Below are positions 29,223-38,403 of a DNA stretch of 38,952 nucleotides, in pieces; position 1 is the stretch's first letter, and each line of letters opens with the position of its first letter. This DNA comes from an uncultured Pelagibacteraceae bacterium. GTDB taxonomy: Bacteria; Pseudomonadota; Alphaproteobacteria; Pelagibacterales; Pelagibacteraceae. The notes beneath the pieces were generated by a model that worked only from the letters and a program-made list of their open reading frames with translations, had not been told where the DNA came from and did no database searches. The stretch spans positions 1 through 38,952 of the forward strand of contig CABYBM010000007.1 of the NCBI GenBank assembly GCA_902517175.1, written 5' to 3'. Made by a program: the position numbers and the translations under genes.

Positions 29223-30308
29223 ATGCTTTATCAATTTTTACTTAACTTTGTTGATACATTTGGTTTTTTAAATGTTTTCAAATACATCACTTTTAGAACT
29301 GGATTGTCTCTATTTACATCATTAGCTATTGTCCTAATTATTGGTGGACCTTTTATTAATTATTTTTCTAGCCAAAAAATTTTAAATCCTATTCGAGATG
29401 ATGGGCCTGAAGAGCACATTGTAAAAAAAATTGGAACACCAACAATGGGTGGTGTAATTATTTTAATAGGTTTATTAGTTTCAGTTTTGTGTTGGGGGGA
29501 CTTAAAAAATATAAATATTCTTTTTTGTATTTATATTGCTATTTCGTTTGGTGTTTTAGGTGCTTTTGATGATTATAAAAAAATTAAACATAGCAATTCT
29601 TCTGGTGTCTCATCAAAATTTAAAATAATTTCTCAGATTATTTTAGCAATTATAGGAGTCTGTTTTTTTGTTTATTATGTAGAGAATCAGAATATAACAA
29701 ACTTATATTTTCCATTCTTTAAAAACTTAATTATTAATTTGGGATGGTTCTTTATACCATTTGCTGTGTTTGTTTTAATTGGTTCATCTAATGCAGTAAA
29801 TCTAACTGATGGTTTGGATGGGTTAGCAACAGTTCCAGTTATTCTGGTTGCAGGATGTTTTGCGTTTATAAGCTATGTAACTGGTAACATTGTTTTTTCT
29901 GATTACTTACAAATACCATATATTGAAGGTACAGGTGAAATCTCAATTTTCTGTGGAGCTATCATAGGATCGTGCTTAGGCTTTCTTTGGTTTAATGCTC
30001 CACCTGCTAAAATTTTTATGGGAGATACTGGTTCTTTGTCTTTAGGAGGATCTCTTGGAGCAGTTGGAATAATAACTAAACATGAAATTGTTCTTGCAAT
30101 TACAGGTGGACTTTTTGTGCTCGAAGCAGTTTCAGTGATGGTTCAAGTTATTTCCTTTAAATTAACTGGAAAAAGAATTTTTAGAATGGCACCAATTCAT
30201 CACCACTTTGAAAAGAAGGGTTGGCCAGAGTCGACAGTTGTAATAAGATTTTGGATTATCTCTATCATTTTAGCAATGATAGGATTAGCGACCTTAAAGT
30301 TAAGATAA
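29223..30308 (+). CDS. mraY: Phospho-MurNAc-pentapeptide transferase
   Basis: GTPTMGGVIIL, DDYKKI, NLTDGLDGLAT, FMGDTGSLSLGGSLG, PIHHHFEKKGW. Confidence 0.97.
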   Translation: MLYQFLLNFVDTFGFLNVFKYITFRTGLSLFTSLAIVLIIGGPFINYFSSQKILNPIRDDGPEEHIVKKIGTPTMGGVIILIGLLVSVLCWGDLKNINILFCIYIAISFGVLGAFDDYKKIKHSNSSGVSSKFKIISQIILAIIGVCFFVYYVENQNITNLYFPFFKNLIINLGWFFIPFAVFVLIGSSNAVNLTDGLDGLATVPVILVAGCFAFISYVTGNIVFSDYLQIPYIEGTGEISIFCGAIIGSCLGFLWFNAPPAKIFMGDTGSLSLGGSLGAVGIITKHEIVLAITGGLFVLEAVSVMVQVISFKLTGKRIFRMAPIHHHFEKKGWPESTVVIRFWIISIILAMIGLATLKLR

Positions 30309-31606
30309 TGAAAAAAATCAATAATATTTTTTTAAAAAAAAAAATATTAATTTATGGGTTGGGCAAAAGTGGAATATCTACTTATAATTTTTTAAAGCAA
30401 AAAGCTGAAATATACTTGTTTGATGATAATCTTCTAAATAATTTCAGACTTAACAAAAAAAGTCTTAGCTTTAGTAAAATACTTAAAAATGATTTTGATT
30501 TTATCATAATAAGCCCAGGTATAGACTCTTCCAAATGCAGATTATCAAAATATTTAAAGCAAAATTATTCTAAAATTTATACAGATCTTGACGTTTTTTA
30601 CTCATTTTTTAAAAATGATAGCGTTACAATCACAGGCACTAATGGGAAATCGACTACTGCAAAACTTTTATATGATGTTTTAAGAGACCAAAAAAAAGAT
30701 GTTAGGCTTGTAGGAAATATTGGAAATCCCGCTCTCTCTGAAAAAAAAATTACAAAAAAAACTTTTTTTGTAATAGAAGCATCTTCTTATCAGCTTGATT
30801 ATAGTAAAATTTTTAAATCAAAATACTCAGTTATTCTGAATATTACACCTGATCACATTGAAAGGCACAAAAGTTTTAAAAATTACATAGAAGCTAAATT
30901 TAGTTTATTAAATTCGCAAACTAAACAATCTGTAGCTTTTGTAAAAGAAAATGATCCTGTTATCAAAAAAAAATTGAGAAAGAAAATGTACAAACAAAAA
31001 ATTATTAAAATAGATACTTCTAACATCCCCACATTATTTAAAAAAATTAGTAATAAGTATTTCTTATCATTTGGTAATAGAGAAAATTTAATTTTTGTTC
31101 TAAAAATATGCCAAGTTCTTAAACTTAAGAAAGAAAAAATAATAAAAATAATAAATAAATTTAAAGGATTGAAATATCGGCAACAAATAGTTTTTAATAA
31201 CAACAATTTAACTATAATTAATGATTCAAAATCTACTAGTTTAGCTTCATCAGAAAATCTTCTTAAAAACCTTAAAAGTGTTTATTGGATATTGTGTGGA
31301 ATACCAAAGAAAGGTGACAAATTTAATCTTACAAAATCTCAATGTAAAAATTTTAGGATCTATATATTTGGTAATTATTATAAACAGTTTAGAAAAAATT
31401 TTAAGAATAAATTATTAACAAAAAAGTTTAATAATTTAAAACATATACTTAATCAAATATTTCTAGAAATTAAAAACAATAAAAGAAAAAAATATATAAT
31501 TTTATTTAGTCCAGCAGGAGCATCATTTGACAATTTTAAAAACTTTGAGGAAAGAGGTTTTTATTTTAATCAAACAATTAAAAAATATTTAAATGCAAAA
31601 CGATAG
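30308..31606 (+). CDS. murD: UDP-N-acetylmuramoylalanine--D-glutamate ligase
   Basis: ILIYGLGKSGISTYNFL, VTITGTNGKSTTAKLLYDVL, ASSYQLDYSK, NDSKSTS; ATG at 30308 overlaps mraY stop and is preferred over ORF-track start 30221. Confidence 0.93.
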   Translation: MKKINNIFLKKKILIYGLGKSGISTYNFLKQKAEIYLFDDNLLNNFRLNKKSLSFSKILKNDFDFIIISPGIDSSKCRLSKYLKQNYSKIYTDLDVFYSFFKNDSVTITGTNGKSTTAKLLYDVLRDQKKDVRLVGNIGNPALSEKKITKKTFFVIEASSYQLDYSKIFKSKYSVILNITPDHIERHKSFKNYIEAKFSLLNSQTKQSVAFVKENDPVIKKKLRKKMYKQKIIKIDTSNIPTLFKKISNKYFLSFGNRENLIFVLKICQVLKLKKEKIIKIINKFKGLKYRQQIVFNNNNLTIINDSKSTSLASSENLLKNLKSVYWILCGIPKKGDKFNLTKSQCKNFRIYIFGNYYKQFRKNFKNKLLTKKFNNLKHILNQIFLEIKNNKRKKYIILFSPAGASFDNFKNFEERGFYFNQTIKKYLNAKR

Positions 31607-32714
31607 TTTTCTTTATAAATTTTATTATCAGTGGTGGAAAAATATTGATAAATCTATCTTTTTTATAATTAGTTTATTATTTATTATTGGTCTATTTTTT
31701 TCTTTAGTCTCTACTTCTTTAATAGCCTCTGATAAGCTTGATACAAATAGTTACTTCTTTTTTTTTAAACATCTAATTTATGTTTTAATTGGTATATTTA
31801 TAGTTTTTATATTTTCTTCTTTTAGGAAAGAACAATTAATAAAATATTCAATAATACTTTTTTTTGTTTCCTTACTCTCTTTAGTTTTAGTTCCAATCAT
31901 AGGTATTGAGGTCAAAGGTTCAAAGAGATGGATAGATCTATTTTTCTTACCAAGGTTTCAACCTATCGAAGTTCTAAAGCCTTTTTTGATAGTTTTTTTG
32001 GCCACCATTCTTTGTACTGAAAAAACTAACTTAACGATAAAATACTTATTAACCACTATAACTATTTCAATTATATCTTTTCTACTAATAGTACAGCCAG
32101 ATATAGGTCAAACTTTGTTAGTGGTTTTCTCTTGGTCTGTCTTAATTTTTACATCAGGTATTAGTATATTTATTCTTTTATCTCTTTTCTGTTTAGCTAT
32201 GATTTTACTGACATATTTAATTTTATATGTTCCTAGGTTTGACTATATACAGGGAAGAATTCTCTCTTTTTTCAATAGGGATTCTGGAACTCATAATTTC
32301 CAGTCAGATAAAGCAATAGACTCAATTACCAGTGGAGGTTTTTTTGGTAAAGGAATTGGAGAGGGTATACTCAAAAACAGAGTCCCTGAGGCGCATACAG
32401 ACTATATCATCTCAGTAATTTCAGAGGAATTTGGAGTGGTGACCATAATGTTAATATTATTATTGTTTTTAATTTTCATTTACATGGTTTTTAAAAAAAT
32501 CAGTTTCGAAACAGATGATAGAATTAAATTGATATTAATCGGATCGATAAGCTTAATATTGATGCAAGCAACAATTCATATTGGGGTAAATATAAGACTT
32601 TTTCCAACTACTGGTATGACGTTACCTTTCTTAAGCTACGGAGGCTCATCAATTATAAGTACATCTATATTAGCAGGAATTATATTAAATTTGACCAAAA
32701 GGAAAATAAATTAA
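31593..32714 (+). CDS. ftsW: Septal SEDS glycosyltransferase/flippase-family protein FtsW
   Basis: Multi-TM; GSKRWIDL, RFQPIEVLKPFLIVFLA, QPDIGQTLLV, AHTDYIISVISEEFG, LPFLSYGGSSIIS. Confidence 0.95.
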   Translation: MQNDSFLYKFYYQWWKNIDKSIFFIISLLFIIGLFFSLVSTSLIASDKLDTNSYFFFFKHLIYVLIGIFIVFIFSSFRKEQLIKYSIILFFVSLLSLVLVPIIGIEVKGSKRWIDLFFLPRFQPIEVLKPFLIVFLATILCTEKTNLTIKYLLTTITISIISFLLIVQPDIGQTLLVVFSWSVLIFTSGISIFILLSLFCLAMILLTYLILYVPRFDYIQGRILSFFNRDSGTHNFQSDKAIDSITSGGFFGKGIGEGILKNRVPEAHTDYIISVISEEFGVVTIMLILLLFLIFIYMVFKKISFETDDRIKLILIGSISLILMQATIHIGVNIRLFPTTGMTLPFLSYGGSSIISTSILAGIILNLTKRKIN

Positions 32715-32717
32715 TTA

Positions 32718-33785
32718 ATGAGAAAAAAAATTTTGATAACTACTGGTGGATCAGGTGGACATGTATTACCAGCTTTAACAATTTATGATCATTTAAAAAA
32801 TGAACATGACTTATTGATTTCAAGTGATCAAAGAGGATTGAAATACTTTGAAACAGAAAAGCGTGAACCTTTTATAATTGATACTCCAAAACTAAATATC
32901 TCTATTTTTTTTCCTTTTGTAATTTTTAAAATATTTTTGTTAATAATTAAATCTTTAAGTATTTTAAAAAAAGAGAAAATATCTATTTTAGTTTCAACTG
33001 GTGGATATATGTCATTACCATTATGTATTGCTGCAAAAATATTAGGTATTAAAATATATTTAATCGAGCCAAATATGGTTTTAGGGAGAGCAAATAGATT
33101 TTTTCTAAAATTTTCAAAAATTATTATTGGATACTCAAAAAATATAAATGGTTTTCCTAAAAATTTTCAGAATAAATTAAGAATTCTTAAACCCATAGTT
33201 AGAAAAAAATATTATGAGGAACTAATGAACTTTCAAGATACAAAGTTATTTACTATTACTATTATTGGTGGCAGCCAGGGTGCCAAAATATTTGATAATT
33301 TATTACATCAGACTTTAGCAAAAGTTTCTAAAAGAGTTAAAATAAAAGTTATTCAACAAACGAGTGACAGTAATCAAAATTTTCTTATAAATTTTTATAA
33401 AGAAAATAAAATTGAAAATCATGTTTTTGTATTTGAAAAAGATCTCAATAAACTGTTAATTAAATCAGATCTTTGTATTACAAGGGGTGGTGCCTCAAGT
33501 TTAGCAGAATTATCGTTGTTAAAAGTGCCATTTATATCCATTCCTCTTCCATCAGCTATGGATAACCATCAATATGAAAACGCAAAATTTTATGAGGCTG
33601 AAAATGCTTGTTGGATTATAAATCAAAAAGATTTCGAAAAACAAAATTTCGAAGATCTTTTGCTCAAAATAATTAAAAATAAAGAGGAATATTTGATTAA
33701 AAAAAAGAATTTAGAAAATTTAAATTATCAAAATACATGGAATAATGTTAATCAAAATTTATTATCAATTTTAAATGAAAATTAA
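32718..33785 (+). CDS. murG: UDP-GlcNAc:undecaprenyl-PP-MurNAc-pentapeptide GlcNAc transferase
   Basis: ILITTGGSGGHVLPAL, STGGYMSLP, IEPNMVLGRANRF, GGSQGAKIFD, CITRGGASSLAELSLLKVPFISIPLPSAMDNHQ. Confidence 0.96.
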   Translation: MRKKILITTGGSGGHVLPALTIYDHLKNEHDLLISSDQRGLKYFETEKREPFIIDTPKLNISIFFPFVIFKIFLLIIKSLSILKKEKISILVSTGGYMSLPLCIAAKILGIKIYLIEPNMVLGRANRFFLKFSKIIIGYSKNINGFPKNFQNKLRILKPIVRKKYYEELMNFQDTKLFTITIIGGSQGAKIFDNLLHQTLAKVSKRVKIKVIQQTSDSNQNFLINFYKENKIENHVFVFEKDLNKLLIKSDLCITRGGASSLAELSLLKVPFISIPLPSAMDNHQYENAKFYEAENACWIINQKDFEKQNFEDLLLKIIKNKEEYLIKKKNLENLNYQNTWNNVNQNLLSILNEN

Positions 33786-35169
33786 ATTAGCAAAAACTGA
33801 GTTAATACATTTTATTGGTATTGGTGGTATTGGTATGAGTGGTTTAGCTCTAATAATGAAAGGCAAAGGTTTTAGGGTCCAAGGTAGCGATATCTCTATT
33901 AATAAAAATATAGAAAGGCTTAAAAAAGAAAAAATAAAAGTTTTAATTGGACATAAAAAACACAATATAAATAAGGCAACAATATTAGTTGTATCCTCAG
34001 CTATAAAAAAAAATAATCCAGAAATGATAGAAGCAATAAAGAAACAGCTGCCTATTTATAAAAGAGGTGAAATGTTAGCAAATATTGTATCTTTGACAAA
34101 AAATATTGTTGTAGTAGGATCACATGGTAAGACTACTACCACATCTCTAATAGCATCTATTTTTCAAGAAACAAGAATAGATCCGACAATTATTAATGGT
34201 GGCGTAATAAACTCTATAAATAATTCTGCAAAACTTGGTAAAAGTGAATGGTCAATATTAGAAGCTGATGAATCTGATGGCAGTTTTATTCATACCCCTC
34301 CAACTTACGCAATCATAACAAATATTGATAGAGAACACATGGACTATTATCAATCCATGGATAAATTAAATAAATATTTTGTAAACTTTGTTAACAAAGT
34401 TCCATCCTTTGGAAAAGCATTTATTTGCCTAGATAATAAAAATAACAGAAGCTTAATAAAAAAATTAAAAAATAAAAATTTTTATACTTATGGAACAGAT
34501 GATAAATGTAATTTTAATATTAAAAATATTAAACAATTTAGAGAATACTCAGAATATGATTTAAAAATTAGATTACCTAATAAGAAAATTCAAATAATTA
34601 AAAAAATAAAAATTCCATTATTAGGCTTGCATAATATTCAAAATTCGGCAACTGCAACAGCCCTAGCACTTACTGTTGGCTTAAGTATTTCAAATATAAA
34701 AAAAGGTTTAAGAAACTTTAAAGGTGTGCAAAGAAGATTTAATAAAATTTTTACTTTTAATAATGTTGATTTTTTTGATGATTATGCTCACCATCCAACT
34801 GAAATTAAAGAAGTTCTAAATGGAGTAAAAAAAGTTTACTCAAATCATGAAAAAATATGTGTTTTTCAGCCACACAGGATATCAAGATTGAAAGATTTGA
34901 AAGCAGAATTTGCCTCTGCATTTAAAAACGCTGACAAAGTAATCCTTTTTCCAATTTACACTGCTGGTGAAAAAATAAAGTTAGGATTTAATTATTCTGA
35001 TTTTGCAAAAGAGATAATTAAAAAATCTAAGGTACAACTATTTTTAGTGAGGGATAAATATGAATTAGCAAAATATATAAAACATAATATTTATGGAGAT
35101 AAAATTGTAATAGGTATGGGAGCAGGTTCCATTTCATCATGGATGAGAGAAATGCCAAAATTTTTGTAA
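33775..35169 (+). CDS. murC: UDP-N-acetylmuramate--L-alanine ligase
   Basis: IHFIGIGGIGMSGLALIM, VVGSHGKTTTTSLIA, EADESDGSF, DDYAHHPTEIK; overlaps murG by 11 nt. Confidence 0.96.
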   Translation: MKIKLAKTELIHFIGIGGIGMSGLALIMKGKGFRVQGSDISINKNIERLKKEKIKVLIGHKKHNINKATILVVSSAIKKNNPEMIEAIKKQLPIYKRGEMLANIVSLTKNIVVVGSHGKTTTTSLIASIFQETRIDPTIINGGVINSINNSAKLGKSEWSILEADESDGSFIHTPPTYAIITNIDREHMDYYQSMDKLNKYFVNFVNKVPSFGKAFICLDNKNNRSLIKKLKNKNFYTYGTDDKCNFNIKNIKQFREYSEYDLKIRLPNKKIQIIKKIKIPLLGLHNIQNSATATALALTVGLSISNIKKGLRNFKGVQRRFNKIFTFNNVDFFDDYAHHPTEIKEVLNGVKKVYSNHEKICVFQPHRISRLKDLKAEFASAFKNADKVILFPIYTAGEKIKLGFNYSDFAKEIIKKSKVQLFLVRDKYELAKYIKHNIYGDKIVIGMGAGSISSWMREMPKFL

Positions 35170-36074
35170 TGAGTGATTATTTAAAAGAATTATCTTCAGA
35201 ATTTAATGAAAATCTTAAATTAAATTATGATTTAAAGAAAAAGAATTGGTTTAATATTGGTGGCAAAACAAAGATTTATTATAAAGCAAAAAATTTAAAA
35301 GAGTTAATTCAGTTTTTAAAAAAGATTGATAATAAAGAAAAAATTTTCATTCTAGGAGGGGGCTCAAACACGTTAATCACAGACAATCAGTATGATGGTG
35401 TTGTAATAAAATTATTAAATAATTTTAATAATATTACTTTATTATCTGATGAAATTATTGTTGCTGGGAGCTCTGCTAGTGATAAATCACTGTCAGAATT
35501 TGCTGTCAAGAACGGTTTGGGTGGGTTTGAATTTTTATCATGTATCCCAGGCACAATTGGTGGAGGTATTAAAATGAATGCAGGATGTTTCGGAAGAGAA
35601 TTTAAAGATATTTTAATTTCTATTCAAGCGGTGAATAAATCAGGTAAAGTTTTAACTATTCCAGCAAAAGATATAGATTTTAAATATAGAGACAGTGGAT
35701 TATCTGATGAGCTTATATTTTTAAGTGCATCATTTAAGGGATACAAAAAAGAGAAAGCTTTAATAAAAAAGGAAGTTCAAAAACTAATTGAAAAAAAAGA
35801 ACTAGCCCAACCCACAAGGATAAAAACTAGTGGTAGCACATTTAAAAATCCTATAAACCAAACAGATAAAAAGGTATGGCAATTAATTAGTGAGTCAGTG
35901 CCTCTTGAAAAATCTTTTGGAGATGCCTCAATTTCAAAGAAGCATTGTAATTTCTTTGTAAATAAAGGTAATGCTAAATTTGAAGATATGAAAAATTTGA
36001 TCGAATTTGTAGCAGATAGTGTTTTTAAAAAAACTGGGATTAAGCTTGAAACAGAAATTAAAATTGTAGAATAA
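35169..36074 (+). CDS. murB: UDP-N-acetylenolpyruvoylglucosamine reductase
   Basis: NWFNIGGKTKIYYKAKNLKEL, ILGGGSNTLITD, FEFLSCIPGTIGGGIKMNAGCFGREFKD, SGSTFKNP; ATG at 35169 (ATGA-type overlap) preferred over 35139. Confidence 0.94.
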   Translation: MSDYLKELSSEFNENLKLNYDLKKKNWFNIGGKTKIYYKAKNLKELIQFLKKIDNKEKIFILGGGSNTLITDNQYDGVVIKLLNNFNNITLLSDEIIVAGSSASDKSLSEFAVKNGLGGFEFLSCIPGTIGGGIKMNAGCFGREFKDILISIQAVNKSGKVLTIPAKDIDFKYRDSGLSDELIFLSASFKGYKKEKALIKKEVQKLIEKKELAQPTRIKTSGSTFKNPINQTDKKVWQLISESVPLEKSFGDASISKKHCNFFVNKGNAKFEDMKNLIEFVADSVFKKTGIKLETEIKIVE

Positions 36075-36075
36075 T

Positions 36076-36990
36076 TTGAAAAAAAAAATATTAATTATTT
36101 CAGGGGGAATTTCAAAAGAGAGATCAGTTAGCCTTGATACTGGTTTACAAGTAGCAAACGAACTAAGAAGAAATTTATACAACGTTAAAATTTCTGAGCC
36201 AAATTATAATCTAGAAAAAACAATCAAAAAGTTTAATCCACATTTGATTTTCAATGCCTTACACGGGCAGTTTGGAGAAGATGGCTATATTCAAACTATA
36301 TTAGAAATGCTCAAAATACCTTATACTCATTCAGGTGTAATTCCATCTGCAATTGCAATGGATAAAGAAATATCAAAAAAGTTATTCGCAAAATATAAAA
36401 TTAATACTCCAAAGTTCTTTACATATTCATTCGACAAAAGAAATTCACAACTGGTTAAAGCAATCGACAGTAGATTAAAATTTCCGGTTGTGGTCAAACC
36501 ATTAAATGAAGGCTCAAGTGTAAATGTATTTATTTGTACAAAGAAAAATATATTTAAAATTTTGAATTCGCTTAAAAATTATAAAAGGGTAATGATTGAG
36601 CAATTTATAGGAGGTAGAGAAATACAGGTTGCAATTTTAGGAAATAAAAAATTAGGGGCAATTGAACTAAAACCAAAAAGAAAATTTTATGATTATCAAG
36701 CTAAGTATAATACCAATGCTAAAACACAACATATTATAAAAATTGATTTGCCTAAGAAAAAATTAAATGAAGTATTAGAGATAGCACACAAGGCTCATAA
36801 AATAATAGGATGTAAAGGAGTTACTAGATCAGACTTTAAATATTTTAATGGTAAATTTTATTTATTAGAAATCAATACTCAGCCTGGAATGACAAAACTT
36901 TCTTTAGTTCCTGAAATAGCTGCTCATAATGGAATGAGCTTTTTAGAATTAATTGAATGGATATTAGAAGATGCGTCGACAAATAGGTAA
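36076..36990 (+). CDS. ddl: D-alanine--D-alanine ligase
   Basis: ISGGISKERSVSLDTG, FNALHGQFGEDGYIQ, YTHSGVIPSAIAMDKEISK, VVKPLNEGSSVNV, LLEINTQPGMTKLSLVPEIA; TTG start. Confidence 0.95.
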   Translation: MKKKILIISGGISKERSVSLDTGLQVANELRRNLYNVKISEPNYNLEKTIKKFNPHLIFNALHGQFGEDGYIQTILEMLKIPYTHSGVIPSAIAMDKEISKKLFAKYKINTPKFFTYSFDKRNSQLVKAIDSRLKFPVVVKPLNEGSSVNVFICTKKNIFKILNSLKNYKRVMIEQFIGGREIQVAILGNKKLGAIELKPKRKFYDYQAKYNTNAKTQHIIKIDLPKKKLNEVLEIAHKAHKIIGCKGVTRSDFKYFNGKFYLLEINTQPGMTKLSLVPEIAAHNGMSFLELIEWILEDASTNR

Positions 36991-37642
36991 AAAAATTTTA
37001 ATTTATTTTTTTCTATTCTTAATAGTTGGTTCAGTTAATAATACCACGTTAATAAGAGTCCAATTTGAAAATATTAAGAATATTCAAATTTCAGGGCTTA
37101 GCAAAAATCAAAATATGAATCTTTTAAAAAATATTGAAAATTTAAATTTAAAAAAAATTTTTTATCTTAATAGAAATGAAATTTCTAAAATAATAAGCTC
37201 TAATAGCTTAATTGAAAATTATGAAGTATTTAAAAAATATCCACATACTCTAGATATCAGAATTGAAAAAACTAATTTTTTAGCAAAAATTAATTATAAT
37301 GGAAAAATATTTCTTATAGGATCAAATGGCAAGTTATCAGATGTAAAATTTGCAGATAAAGAGGTACCGTTTATATTTGGCAAACCAGAAATTGAAGATT
37401 TTATTAAATTTACAAATACTATTGATAAATCTAAATTTTCGTTAAATGACACTAAAAATTTATATTTTTTTCCATCCAAGAGATGGGATTTAGAGCTAAA
37501 AAATAATATAATTCTAAAATTATCAAAAGATCACACTCTGCTTTCTTTAGATCAAGCTTTTGAAATTTTAAATGACGGTAATTTTAAAGATATTAAAGTA
37601 GTTGACGCAAGAATTAAAAACCAAATCATTTTAAATGACTGA
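36971..37642 (+). CDS. ftsQ: Division protein FtsQ (POTRA domain)
   Basis: N-terminal TM, POTRA-like IKNIQISGLSKNQNMNLLKNIENLNLKKIFYLNRNEISKIISSNSLIENYEVFKKYPHTLDIRIEKTNFLAKI; position after ddl; overlaps ddl by 20 nt. Confidence 0.88.
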   Translation: MRRQIGKKILIYFFLFLIVGSVNNTTLIRVQFENIKNIQISGLSKNQNMNLLKNIENLNLKKIFYLNRNEISKIISSNSLIENYEVFKKYPHTLDIRIEKTNFLAKINYNGKIFLIGSNGKLSDVKFADKEVPFIFGKPEIEDFIKFTNTIDKSKFSLNDTKNLYFFPSKRWDLELKNNIILKLSKDHTLLSLDQAFEILNDGNFKDIKVVDARIKNQIILND

Positions 37643-38339
37643 TGAATTAAGTTACGAGGTTTATTTAAGTATTTCTCAGAAAAAGTTTGTAATTTATTTA
37701 TTAAATAAAGAAAATTTTAAAAATATACATATAGATGAGTTATACTTAGAAAGTACTGCAGATCAAATAGATTACAATCTACTAGGTAGTTTCCTTGATA
37801 ATAATATTTTTAAAATAGAAAAATTAATTGGTAATTTTTTAAAAAGTATCAATGTAATAATCAAAAATAATTATATTTTAAATTCCTCTATTGGAATAAA
37901 GAAAAAAAACTATGGTGAAACAATTAATAAAGAATATCTTGAAAATTTATTGATTGAGCTTAAGGATTTATTTAGAGAAAACTATCAAAACAATAAAATT
38001 ATGCATTTTTTAATAAACAGATATTTAGTTGATGGGGTAGATCACAAAACATTTGAAAAAGAAATTTACTGCAATCATATGTGTATTGAAGTAAATTTTA
38101 TTTCTATTCCCAATATTTTAATTAAAGAAATCAGCAATGTTTTAGGTAAATATCAAATAAAAATAGACCGTTTTTTAGAGGAGAGATATATTAAAAGTTT
38201 TTTCGAAAGTAATTCTTTAGATTTATCTGTAATTGCCTTCAAGATACAAAATGGTCATAATTATAGTGAAATTAGTTTAGTTCCAAAAAGCCTTAAAAAG
38301 AAAGGTTTTTTTGAAAAATTTTTTCAATTATTTAGTTAA
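37635..38339 (+). CDS. Reduced FtsA-like protein (N-terminal plus 1C/SHS2-like region and C-terminal amphipathic helix; most of the ATPase core missing)
   Basis: Occupies the ftsA slot between ftsQ and lpxC; 234 aa. Pattern KLIGNFLKSINVIIKNNYILNSSIGI ... TINKEYLENLLIEL ... IMHFLINRYLVDGVDHKTFEKEIYCNHMCIEVNFISIPNILIKEISNVLGKYQIKIDRFLEERY resembles the FtsA 1C region (isg..., evt..dv.., ...ih.ip..y.vDg..g...p.g..g..l.v..h.i.....v.kni...l...gl.vd.lv...yas); C-term KSLKKKGFFEKFFQLFS. Confidence 0.65.
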   Translation: MTDELSYEVYLSISQKKFVIYLLNKENFKNIHIDELYLESTADQIDYNLLGSFLDNNIFKIEKLIGNFLKSINVIIKNNYILNSSIGIKKKNYGETINKEYLENLLIELKDLFRENYQNNKIMHFLINRYLVDGVDHKTFEKEIYCNHMCIEVNFISIPNILIKEISNVLGKYQIKIDRFLEERYIKSFFESNSLDLSVIAFKIQNGHNYSEISLVPKSLKKKGFFEKFFQLFS

Positions 38340-38403
38340 TATCGTTTTATCTGGTAACATTAGTTGTTTTTAAATTTTGGTGGATACAAACTAATAATCC
38401 AAT

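Noticed and set aside
30883-31206. 107-aa minus-strand ORF within murD
   Set aside because: Antisense to a well-supported coding region; no family resemblance. The other short minus-strand ORFs inside plus-strand genes, and plus-strand ORFs inside carB, were rejected for the same reason.
37635-38339. ftsA as a simple frameshifted pseudogene
   Set aside because: The frame is open for 234 codons, ends in a plausible amphipathic helix, and only 64 nt separate it from the lpxC start, so there is no room for a detached C-terminal half. Decay still cannot be fully excluded without orthologs.
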